Of a stretch of 64,000 nt of DNA, positions 16,160 through 23,302 are shown piece by piece (position 1 is the stretch's first letter; each line of letters starts with the position of its first letter). The notes under the pieces were generated by a model. The model made no database searches and had not been told where the DNA came from. It saw nothing but the letters and a program-made list of their open reading frames with translations. The stretch is from NCBI GenBank assembly GCA_023406895.1, contig JAEXTV010000007.1:1-64000 (forward strand), given 5' to 3'. The translations under genes were made by a program, and so were the position numbers. This DNA is from Bacillota bacterium (lineage in GTDB: Bacteria; Bacillota; Clostridia; Christensenellales; SZUA-584).

Positions 16160-17404
16160 ATGTATTTTGAACTGCCTTTTGATAATGCGGTGTCGGTCGC
16201 GGACGACGATTATGTGATCGCCACTTATTTGGCTTTTGGGATTACGAACGCGACAGCGCTTAAAAAAGCGGGCCAGTTTGCAACGGGGCAGAGCATCGGC
16301 ACATGGCTGCCGCTGCCCGGCGTTACGCAGGATATGGTGGAAAACTGGCAGGCCCGTGTGCTTGCGGTGTATCCGCTGCCCACAGATGAGAGCATTTCGG
16401 TGCTGCGCGTGGCGTTTCCTCACCACAATTTCGCGTCGAACTTCGCGATGATGCTGACCGCGATGGTCGGCAACGATGTATCGACGGCCCTTCGCATCAA
16501 GCTGATTGACCTTGAACTGACGGCGAAAGCCTTGAAAGCCTATGCTGGCCCGAAACTGAGCATTGAGGGCTGGCGCAGCGCCACAGGCGTGACGGGCAGG
16601 CCGCTCGTGCTGAACATGATCAAGCCGTGCCTCGGGTTTGCGCCGGAGCGCGGCGCGGAGCTGTTCTACCAGAGCGGGCTCGGCGGTGTGGATCTGATTA
16701 AGGATGATGAGGTTTTCGGCAATACATCGGTCAGCAGCGTGTCTGGGCGTCTCGCAGCATACAACGCGGCCGCACGACGGCTCAAAGACGAAACGGGCAA
16801 AGCCCCGGTTTATATCGTCAATATCACCGACACGCCAAAACGCATGCGCACGCACGCCCAGGCTGTGATTGATGAGGGCGGCAAGGCGGCGATGGTGAAC
16901 TTCGTATCCACCGGTATCGACGCACTGCGCGAGCTCACGGATGAATTCGGCGAGAAGCTCTGCTTCCTTGCGCATTACGCAGGAGCCGGCATGATGAACG
17001 CACCGCAGCTTGGCATCACGGGGACTGTGCTGCTCGGCGTCCTCGCGCGGCTGGCCGGGGCCGATTCTGTGATGACGATGTTTGCGGGCAGCGCCGATAC
17101 GCGTGAGCTGTTTGAGTGCCTGCAGACCGTCCAGAAACAAAAGCTGCCGATGGGCGGCATAAAGCCGGTGATGACATCGCTGGGCGGCGGGGTGACGCCC
17201 CTTTCCATAGGCAGCGCGATGAAAACGTTCGGCAGCGACGTGATCCTCGGTGTGGGCGGCGCGGTGCAGGGCCACCCGATGGGCACAACGGCGGGTGCCA
17301 AAGCGGTCATGGCGGCGCTTAATGGTGCGATGCAGGGTAAAGAGCTCAACGACATTGCCGCGGCATCGCCCGAGCTTCAAGCCGCCATTGACGCATGGCA
17401 ATAG
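16160..17404 (+). CDS. RuBisCO-like protein (form IV)
   Basis: A 414-residue RuBisCO large-subunit-fold protein. K155 in MIKPCLGF corresponds to RuBisCO K175, and K181-x-D183-E184 in LIKDDE to the carbamylated Lys and Mg ligands K201, D203 and E204. The loop-6 region (ARLAGADSVM) lacks the catalytic K334, so it cannot be a carboxylase. The phosphate sites SLGGG and GVGGAVQGHPMG are kept. Relatives in D-apiose catabolism decarboxylate or cleave 3-oxo-isoapionate 4-phosphate; others are MtnW-like enolases. With LerI/DerI-like isomerases in the same locus, a sugar-acid phosphate decarboxylase is the best guess. A 175-base gap separates it from the previous gene. The ribosome binding site is AGGAGAG. 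Confidence 0.9.
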   Translation: MYFELPFDNAVSVADDDYVIATYLAFGITNATALKKAGQFATGQSIGTWLPLPGVTQDMVENWQARVLAVYPLPTDESISVLRVAFPHHNFASNFAMMLTAMVGNDVSTALRIKLIDLELTAKALKAYAGPKLSIEGWRSATGVTGRPLVLNMIKPCLGFAPERGAELFYQSGLGGVDLIKDDEVFGNTSVSSVSGRLAAYNAAARRLKDETGKAPVYIVNITDTPKRMRTHAQAVIDEGGKAAMVNFVSTGIDALRELTDEFGEKLCFLAHYAGAGMMNAPQLGITGTVLLGVLARLAGADSVMTMFAGSADTRELFECLQTVQKQKLPMGGIKPVMTSLGGGVTPLSIGSAMKTFGSDVILGVGGAVQGHPMGTTAGAKAVMAALNGAMQGKELNDIAAASPELQAAIDAWQ

Positions 17405-17480
17405 CTGTAGAATAAAGACTGTGAGGGTTTTCGCCCTGCCATCGCGGCAGCCGCGTGGCTGACATTGAAAATACATATCT

Positions 17481-17575
17481 ATTTCCGAGCCGGACAGACC
17501 TAAAGGAAACCATGGTTGTCCGGCCGATGGGTTGCGTAAGGAAACGGCGCAGTCTCCCGCGTTTGGAAAGGAAAT
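17481..17575 (+). ncRNA. Moco/Tuco-type riboswitch aptamer
   Basis: The sequence matches the molybdenum cofactor riboswitch pattern as I recall it: CCGAGCC at the 5' side, GGGTTGCGTAAGGAAAC in the middle and CTCCCGCG then GGAAAGGAAA at the 3' side. Visible stems are ATTTCC/GGAAAT (17481-17486 with 17570-17575), GCCGGACA/TGTCCGGC (17489-17496 with 17517-17524) and TGCG/CGCA (17533-17536 with 17548-17551). It precedes a terminator and an operon that includes mobB. Whether it senses Moco or its tungsten analogue cannot be told by eye. Confidence 0.8.
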
Positions 17576-17640
17576 AAACAATCGCTTGCATAATTGCAAG
17601 CTGTTTATTGCCCTTTTCTAAAGTTGAAAGGGGTTTTTTT
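17573..17640 (+). terminator. Riboswitch expression platform with intrinsic terminator
   Basis: AATAAACA (17573-17580) and GCTTGCA pair with TGCAAGC and TGTTTATT (17602-17609), a stem that shares bases with the 3' side of the aptamer's closing stem. It is followed by a terminator CCCTTTTC/GAAAGGGG (17611-17633) and seven T. The shared bases suggest that ligand binding alters folding before the terminator. Confidence 0.75.
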
Positions 17641-17699
17641 GTTGGCAAGTGCAGTGAGTAAAATGTTTTTTATTATATAAATAGGCGGAGGATGAGAAG

Positions 17700-18173
17700 A
17701 TGACAAAGAAACTATTGATTGCGGTACTCGGCGTGATGCTGGTCGTTTCGGCGCTGGCGGCGTGTGCGCCCGCAGTACAAACGGAACAGGCGGCGTGGTC
17801 GGTCGAGGTGCAGGGGGCGGACAGAGACGCCTTCACGAGCGAAGACTACGCAAAGCTCAATGCGGTCACCATCGACACGGTGCTCAAAACCAAGGACGGT
17901 ACGGCGACGGACGAAACGTGGCAGGGCGTGCTGCTCAAGGATGTTCTCGCAGCGTTGGGTGTGAAGGAGTATGCGTCGGTCACGCTCGAAGCGTCGGACG
18001 GTTACGCGAAAGACTACACGCCGGAAATCGTGAATGATAGTCAGACGATACTCGGAACTGTGGTGAACGGCAAGGCGCTGACGGAGGAAGACGGCTATGT
18101 GTGCGCGGTTCCGGCCAGCCAGCCGGGCAACATGCGCGTGAAGCTGCTCGTGAAAATCATAATCAATGAATAA
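17700..18173 (+). CDS. Small lipoprotein with SUOX/molybdopterin-binding-like fold
   Basis: A 157-residue exported lipoprotein with lipobox LAAC (Cys22). The mature part resembles the C-terminal half of oxidoreductase molybdopterin-binding domains: WQGVLLKDVLAALG, then ASDGYAKDY, VVNGKAL and a basic end MRVKLLVKI. The only Cys is the lipidated one, so it cannot ligate molybdenum as sulfite oxidase does. It is the first gene after the Moco/Tuco-type riboswitch and overlaps the next gene by 8 bases. A binding or delivery role for a pterin or metal species outside the cell is inferred. GGCGGAGG is its ribosome binding site. Confidence 0.75.
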   Translation: MTKKLLIAVLGVMLVVSALAACAPAVQTEQAAWSVEVQGADRDAFTSEDYAKLNAVTIDTVLKTKDGTATDETWQGVLLKDVLAALGVKEYASVTLEASDGYAKDYTPEIVNDSQTILGTVVNGKALTEEDGYVCAVPASQPGNMRVKLLVKIIINE

Positions 18174-18738
18174 GAAAAATGGGCTCCTCACGTTGTATAC
18201 ATTACGGGATTTGATCCGCATTGCCCTGTGCGCGGCGCTCGGTATTGCCGTGAAGCCCTTGCTGACACCGCTCGTGCATATTGCCACAGGGCCGCTGATG
18301 ATACCCGGCGGAGCGATGGCGGGCGGCTTTTATATGCTGTTCATCATTGTGCCTGTCGGGCTGACCAGAAGGCGCGGCGCATCCACGCTCACCTGCTTGC
18401 TGCAGGCGCTGCTCGTGATGGTGACGGGTGTGCCCGGCAATCATGGCGTGCTGAGCCTCGTGACGTATGGGCTGCCCGGCGTGGCGGTGGACCTCATTTC
18501 ATTGATGACGGCAAGAAAGGGGCTCAATGCCTTAATCTGCTTGGCATGCGGGCTCGCGGCAAACGTCACGGGTTCGATCCTCACGAATCTGGTGTTTTTC
18601 CGGCTGCCGACGATTCCGCTGATGCTGATGCTTTTCACCGCCGCGCTGTCCGGATGCGTCGGCGGGTTGATTGCGTGGCAGCTGATCAAGCGGCTGAGGC
18701 GGGTGCGCGCTTTTGGGAAAGGAGAACCGGATGCATAA
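18166..18738 (+). CDS. ECF-type transporter S component, unknown substrate
   Basis: A 190-residue hydrophobic protein with about five or six membrane segments. The first segment carries the Ala pattern ALCAALGIA used by S components to contact EcfT, and MIPGGAMAGGFYM is typical of this superfamily. No EcfA or EcfT genes are nearby, so it would use a shared energising module. It is sandwiched, with 8-base overlaps on both sides, between two SUOX-fold-like exported proteins and lies under a Moco/Tuco-type riboswitch. Uptake of a pterin-cofactor precursor or related compound is the inferred role. Confidence 0.75.
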   Translation: MNKKNGLLTLYTLRDLIRIALCAALGIAVKPLLTPLVHIATGPLMIPGGAMAGGFYMLFIIVPVGLTRRRGASTLTCLLQALLVMVTGVPGNHGVLSLVTYGLPGVAVDLISLMTARKGLNALICLACGLAANVTGSILTNLVFFRLPTIPLMLMLFTAALSGCVGGLIAWQLIKRLRRVRAFGKGEPDA

Positions 18739-19237
18739 AAGGGCTTGGCTGACAGCAAGTATTTTGATACTGCTTGCGGCGGGCGTGGCGCTGTTCGCGC
18801 TGCTGAACAGCCAGGGGCTGCACAGCAGCCCGGATGACGCTGTGGCCGTCACAGCGAACGATCAAACGGCAATTTTTAATATCGACGATTTAAAGGCGCT
18901 GCCCAAAACAACGTTTTCCGCTGACCTAAACACGAACGGACAAGACCCGGTAGAAAAAACCTTCGGCGGTGTGCCGCTCATCGATGTGCTCAATCGCATG
19001 GGGGTCGATATAAACGGCGCATCACAAATTGTGTTTAAAGCGGCTGACGGCTATACGGTGGTTACATCGCCGGAGGAAGTAAAAGAGCCGGGCAATGTTT
19101 ATGTGGTGTATGAAAGGGACGGCATGCCGTCCGGCACAATGGCACAGGGGGGAACAGGCCCCATAGAAATTGTGATTAAAAACGATGCGTTCTCTCAGCG
19201 CTGGTGCAAATACCTTCGGGAGATCATCATTGAGTGA
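18731..19237 (+). CDS. Membrane-anchored SUOX-fold-like protein
   Basis: 168 residues with an N-terminal membrane anchor or signal (about residues 5-27) and an extracytoplasmic domain similar to the lipoprotein two genes upstream: FGGVPLIDVLNRMG, KAADGYTVV, GTGPIEIVIK. The start at 18731 follows AAGGAG and overlaps the S-component gene by 8 bases. The single Cys in RWCKYLR does not match the molybdenum-ligand position I would expect. It is probably a paralogous partner of the first lipoprotein and the S component. Confidence 0.7.
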   Translation: MHKRAWLTASILILLAAGVALFALLNSQGLHSSPDDAVAVTANDQTAIFNIDDLKALPKTTFSADLNTNGQDPVEKTFGGVPLIDVLNRMGVDINGASQIVFKAADGYTVVTSPEEVKEPGNVYVVYERDGMPSGTMAQGGTGPIEIVIKNDAFSQRWCKYLREIIIE

Positions 19238-19302
19238 AGGCACTTTGCGATAGGTGCACTGTTGACGGCAGTGCTTTTGCTAATTTATGCAGGGAGCAAA
19301 GT

Positions 19303-19809
19303 ATGAAAATATTCAGCATTGTGGGCTATTCGCATTCCGGAAAAACGGCCACAGCGGTGGCTGTGATTGAAGAGCTGATAAGGCGCGGCTGCACCGTCGG
19401 TGCTGTGAAGGAAAGTCACCACGCGATCAGAACGGATGTGCAGGGAACGAATACCGACCGATTGCGGCGGGCGGGCGCCTCGCTCGTGGCGGCACGGGGG
19501 CAGGGGGAAACGCATGTGTTTTTTAACGAGCGGCTGCCGTTAGCGCGTATTTTGTCGTACTATGATTATGATTATGTGGTGCTGGAGGGTGTAAGCGATT
19601 CGGATGTGCCGCAGATAATCACGGCGATTGACACAGCGGGGATCGAAGCGAAATGGAACGCACATACGTTTGCGGTATCCGGCGTGATCTCCGGGCGCAT
19701 GAGCGAATACAAGGGGCTGCCCGTGATCAACGGTATAGCGGATACGGCAAGCCTTGCGGATTTGATTGAAAAAAAGGCCGTGATCTGGCAGCCCGGCCGG
19801 ACCGAATAG
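19303..19809 (+). CDS. mobB: Molybdopterin-guanine dinucleotide biosynthesis protein B
   Basis: A 168-residue P-loop GTPase of the MobB family. GYSHSGKT forms the Walker A near residue 7; AVKESHH and TDRLRRAGA are typical of MobB. It assists nucleotide attachment to molybdopterin. The start ATG 19303 follows GGGAG; an upstream in-frame GTG at 19234 is less likely. It lies 65 bases after the SUOX-like gene, in the same direction and presumably under the same riboswitch. Its presence strengthens the reading of the module as pterin-cofactor related. Confidence 0.88.
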   Translation: MKIFSIVGYSHSGKTATAVAVIEELIRRGCTVGAVKESHHAIRTDVQGTNTDRLRRAGASLVAARGQGETHVFFNERLPLARILSYYDYDYVVLEGVSDSDVPQIITAIDTAGIEAKWNAHTFAVSGVISGRMSEYKGLPVINGIADTASLADLIEKKAVIWQPGRTE

Positions 19810-19836
19810 ACAGCCGCGGGAAGTGAGGCGAAGAAA

Positions 19837-20517
19837 GTGACGGAATCGTTGAGTGCCCCTATCGAGCAAACGATCGTGGATCAAATGCACATTGCTGCGT
19901 ACAGCGTGGTGAGCCGCTTTTACAGCCGACGCAATGAGGTGGTTCTCGTTCATGCGCGCCGGTTTGACGGCTCCAGCTTCGATTTTGTCTACAAACGCTA
20001 CATAGCGGGCCAAATGGAAACGGAATACCGGTATCTGTCCCACATGCAGGGCGTTCTTGGGCCTCTGGTGCTGGCAAAAGGCACAAAGGCTTTGGCGCTT
20101 GAGTATATCAAAGGGCCGCTTCTGATTGAAAAGCTGGAGGAAACCGAAAAGACGGGTGAGCCGTTCTATCCGTATCTTGATATGCTGATTGACTTCTTAG
20201 ACCGGTTCTATAAAGTGTTCCCGGGCTGTCTGTACGGCGATATCAATCTGCGCAATTTCATCATCGCACAAAACGGGCTGCGCGGCATTGACCTCGAATT
20301 GGCCGGGAGGGGTGAGATTGCAGACGATATCGGCAGAACGGCCGCCTACCTGCTGACATATGAGCCGTCCGGCACTCGGTACAAAAAGGACATCGCCCAA
20401 TACTTTATTCACGCCGGTGCCGACCGGTTTGGTATAAGTGAAGGTGATATCATGGCCAGTATCACCATGGAGCTTGACGACATGAGAAAACGAAGACGGC
20501 TTAAAAAGAGACACTAA
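19837..20517 (+). CDS. Protein-kinase-fold protein next to mobB
   Basis: 226 residues, starting with GTG. The catalytic loop YGDINLRNF, with the Asp and Asn of the kinase fold, and a following GIDLEL resembling the DFG metal site place it among small RIO/aminoglycoside-phosphotransferase-like kinases. The N-terminal lobe is short, with a candidate ATP-binding Lys in FVYKRY. The C-terminus is basic (RKRRRLKKRH), which may contact nucleic acid or membrane. It follows mobB by 27 bases and is probably co-transcribed. The substrate is unknown. Confidence 0.65.
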   Translation: MTESLSAPIEQTIVDQMHIAAYSVVSRFYSRRNEVVLVHARRFDGSSFDFVYKRYIAGQMETEYRYLSHMQGVLGPLVLAKGTKALALEYIKGPLLIEKLEETEKTGEPFYPYLDMLIDFLDRFYKVFPGCLYGDINLRNFIIAQNGLRGIDLELAGRGEIADDIGRTAAYLLTYEPSGTRYKKDIAQYFIHAGADRFGISEGDIMASITMELDDMRKRRRLKKRH

Positions 20518-20919
20518 GCGGGATAGAATCGGAGGACAACCAAGGCCGCCAATATGGCCGCTTTACAATCCACGCTTATTCTTTTGATGTGCGTTCATGA
20601 ACCGATTCTATTTGTCGGATTGAAAAACGAGAGATATTGGAGTTTCCATCTATGCCGGGGGGCGCGTTTTGCTCTCATACCATCAAAAGGTCATTTGACC
20701 AGATCTGGTTCGAGGCGTGCTTCGGCGGCCGATCAGTCCATCCATCTGAATGTTCAAAGTCTTGACGGAACACATGATGCCCCAAAACTCTGCAAAAACA
20801 GGACTTTAACTCTCCGCTTCACAATAAAAAGCATGGATGGACGTTTGCTTTTTTTGAGCGGGATAACGGTTAAACCATCTGGCGTATCAGCGTATCGCGG
20901 CTACTGTAAAGGCTGACTA
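20518..20919. other. Intergenic stretch between convergent operons
   Basis: About 400 bases between the kinase-like gene and the end of the minus-strand complex. A 120-codon plus frame exists but lacks a ribosome binding site and family features. A short GGCCGCC/GGCCGC pairing near 20546-20565 is weak. I see no confident terminator for either operon. Confidence 0.4.
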
Positions 20920-21711
20920 TTATTTTATCCTGTTGATCGCTTTGAGAATACCATGCATAATGGCCTGAGGCCTTGGCGGACAGCCCGGCACAAATACGTC
21001 CACCGGAAGGACAGAGCCGATGCCGTGTCTGGCCGCGTAAGCGTCGCGGAATATTCCGCCGCTGCAAGCGCATGCCCCAACGGCGACAACCAGCTTGGGA
21101 TCGGGCGTGGCGTTGTACGTTTTGATAAGGGCAAGCTCCATATTGCGCGACACACAGCCCGTCACCAGCAGCATATCCGCATGCCGCGGAGACGCAACGA
21201 AATGGATGCCCAAACGCTCCACATCGTTGAACGGATTATTAAGCGCGTTGGCCTCATAGTCGCAGCCGTTGCAGCTGCCCGCGTCCACCTCGCGTATCTG
21301 CAAGCTGCGGCCGAATTTCTTCTTTATATTTTCCGCAAGGCGATCCTCCAGATTTTCGAGGGTTTCGCCTGTGATTGTCCCGCCGTCTTGCTGAGGTGCC
21401 GAAACCCGAAGTATGCCCCTGTCCTTCTGCGCGAGCTCGAATTCGTTCGACATGCGGGCAGCGCCAGCCGGGCAGATATCCGCACACAGCGCACAGAAAA
21501 CGCACTCATCCATATTGATACCGATGCCAGCCGCGGCTCTGTCTATCACAATGGCGCGCGACGGACAGCGACGCTCGCATTCTCCGCACAGCGTACACAT
21601 GGTTCTGTCGATCTCAGGAGCCCCTAGAAAAAGGCTGTTGTCCATGGGCTTGCGGGGATATTTGAGCGTCAGTCTCGGGTATTTTGTAATCTTTCCAATG
21701 GTTTTCAGCAT
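20920..21711 (-). CDS. Ehr/Hyf-like complex: ferredoxin domain fused to NuoB-like small subunit
   Basis: 263 residues. The N-terminal part has two [4Fe-4S] motifs, CTLCGECERRCP and CVFCALCADICP (about residues 39-82), as in HycF/HyfH. The C-terminal part is NuoB/HycG-like, with SCNGCDYE, a Cys in VTGCVSRN and VPGCPPRP, giving the four ligands of the proximal cluster. In E. coli hydrogenase 3 and 4 these are two proteins; here they are one. It is the last gene of the minus-strand operon, 10 bases after the large-subunit gene. It would pass electrons from ferredoxin into the membrane complex. Confidence 0.9.
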   Translation of the reverse strand: MLKTIGKITKYPRLTLKYPRKPMDNSLFLGAPEIDRTMCTLCGECERRCPSRAIVIDRAAAGIGINMDECVFCALCADICPAGAARMSNEFELAQKDRGILRVSAPQQDGGTITGETLENLEDRLAENIKKKFGRSLQIREVDAGSCNGCDYEANALNNPFNDVERLGIHFVASPRHADMLLVTGCVSRNMELALIKTYNATPDPKLVVAVGACACSGGIFRDAYAARHGIGSVLPVDVFVPGCPPRPQAIMHGILKAINRIK

Positions 21712-21721
21712 TTTATTTTCC

Positions 21722-23302
21722 TCATAGGTCGTTGCCTGCGTAAGACAGGTTGAAGCTTTTGTTGATCAGCGGAAAATCGGGCACGATATTGCCGTTGACG
21801 GCGTGGCAAAGCGCAGGCCAGTTGCAAAAGGACGGCGTTCTGATTTTATATCGGAAAACGGTGTTGTTCTCGCCCGCCATAACCCAGTGAATGTTTTCGC
21901 CTCGCGGCGCTTCGGTTAACCCGAAAGCGAAGCTGTATTGTTCAATGTCCGGCAATTGTTCGGCCAGCGCAGACTGCGGCATGGTTTCAATTGCCTGTAT
22001 CATCAGGCTGATCGATTCAAAGCACTCCTCAAGCTTCACGTTCATACGGCAATTGACGTCACCATTGTTGTGCATAGGCACGTTAAACTGCAGCTTGCCA
22101 TAAGCCGCGTAAGGAAAGGCCTTGCGCACATCACCGCGCATGCCCGACGCCCGGCCGCCCGGGCCCACGGCGTTCAGATCCTTGGCTGTTGCCTTGGAGA
22201 GTACGCCAGTGTTCTCCACCCTGTCGATAAACATGCTGTTGGATTTGATAATGTCCTGCGTATCCTTGAGCTCCTTTTCAATCCGTTTGAGCTGTGCGAT
22301 GATGCTGTTTTCCTTACCGGCGATAAATTCGTGCCTGACGCCTCCCAGACGGTTGACGCTTCTTAAAAAGCGCATGCCGCAAAGCTCATCCGCGACAGCG
22401 TAGCACCATCCGCGCATCATTCTGAACTGAAACGCCGCGAAACCATAAGCGACATCAAGGCATATGCCCGCAAGGTCTCCCATATGGCTGGTGAGCCGTT
22501 CGAGCTCCGCAAACACCACGCGCATATACGCGGCGCGTGGCGGCACATCCATTCCTGCCAGCTTTTCAACAGCCTGACAGTACGCCAGTGAGTTGGCCAC
22601 GGTCTCGTCACCGGAGATACGTTCGGAAATGTAAAAGCAGCGCTCGATGCTCTCGCCTTCGCACAGCTTTTCGATGCCCTTGTGCACAAAATAAAGCTGG
22701 GATTCAAGGTTGATGATGGGCTCGCCCGCCACGCTGAAGCGAAAATGCCCCGGCTCGATGATACCGGCGTGTACGGGGCCGACGGGTATCTCGTAAACAC
22801 CGTTTCCCTCCACCCGCCTGAATTCGGCCGGCTCATTGGCCCACGCCGGCCTGCAGCTGGCGTCAAAATCGTGACGCAGCGGATGGATACCCCGCGGCCA
22901 GTTGCCGTGAAGCACGAGCCTTTTGGGCTCCGGGTGCCCCGTGGCCTGAAGCCCGAACATGTCCTGTATCTCCCGCTCATACAGCGCGGCGGCAGGATTG
23001 ACGGTGGTGATGGACGCAAACGTTCCATCCGGAGATTCCACCGATGTTCGGATAATCAGCAGTTGTCCCGCATCGCGGTCCGCGAAAACATAGAAAACCG
23101 AATAGCATCCGCGCCGTGTTCTCTCGTCGCATGCAAACATATCCACAAGCGCAAGGCCCATATCAGCACTGATAAAGCCGCAGATATCCTGAATATTTGA
23201 TGTTTCGGCATCGAAGTAAACCTCGTTGCCGTTGGCTTCACGTCTGTTGCTGAGCATCGGTGAAAATGCATTGATCAACTGTTGTTCACATGACATGCTC
23301 AT
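21722..23302 (-). CDS. Ehr/Hyf-like complex large subunit (NuoCD/HyfG-like) without NiFe site
   Basis: 526 residues: an N-terminal NuoC-like domain (about 1-165) and a C-terminal NuoD/HycE-like domain. In NiFe hydrogenases the first metal motif is RxCxxC; here the position reads RISGDE. The usual C-terminal DPCxxC is replaced by an end reading INKSFNLSYAGNDL. All four metal cysteines are therefore absent, so it cannot be a hydrogenase. This is the hallmark of the Ehr (energy-converting hydrogenase-related) group. It overlaps the previous membrane-subunit gene by ATGA. Electrons presumably go to an acceptor other than protons. Confidence 0.9.
   Translation of the reverse strand: MSMSCEQQLINAFSPMLSNRREANGNEVYFDAETSNIQDICGFISADMGLALVDMFACDERTRRGCYSVFYVFADRDAGQLLIIRTSVESPDGTFASITTVNPAAALYEREIQDMFGLQATGHPEPKRLVLHGNWPRGIHPLRHDFDASCRPAWANEPAEFRRVEGNGVYEIPVGPVHAGIIEPGHFRFSVAGEPIINLESQLYFVHKGIEKLCEGESIERCFYISERISGDETVANSLAYCQAVEKLAGMDVPPRAAYMRVVFAELERLTSHMGDLAGICLDVAYGFAAFQFRMMRGWCYAVADELCGMRFLRSVNRLGGVRHEFIAGKENSIIAQLKRIEKELKDTQDIIKSNSMFIDRVENTGVLSKATAKDLNAVGPGGRASGMRGDVRKAFPYAAYGKLQFNVPMHNNGDVNCRMNVKLEECFESISLMIQAIETMPQSALAEQLPDIEQYSFAFGLTEAPRGENIHWVMAGENNTVFRYKIRTPSFCNWPALCHAVNGNIVPDFPLINKSFNLSYAGNDL

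Noticed and set aside
16106..17599. Long minus-strand frame of 497 codons opposite the RuBisCO-like gene
   Set aside because: Arg/His-rich translation typical of an antisense shadow of a GC-rich gene; runs through the riboswitch.
20554..20916. 120-codon plus frame between convergent operons
   Set aside because: No ribosome binding site or recognisable motif.
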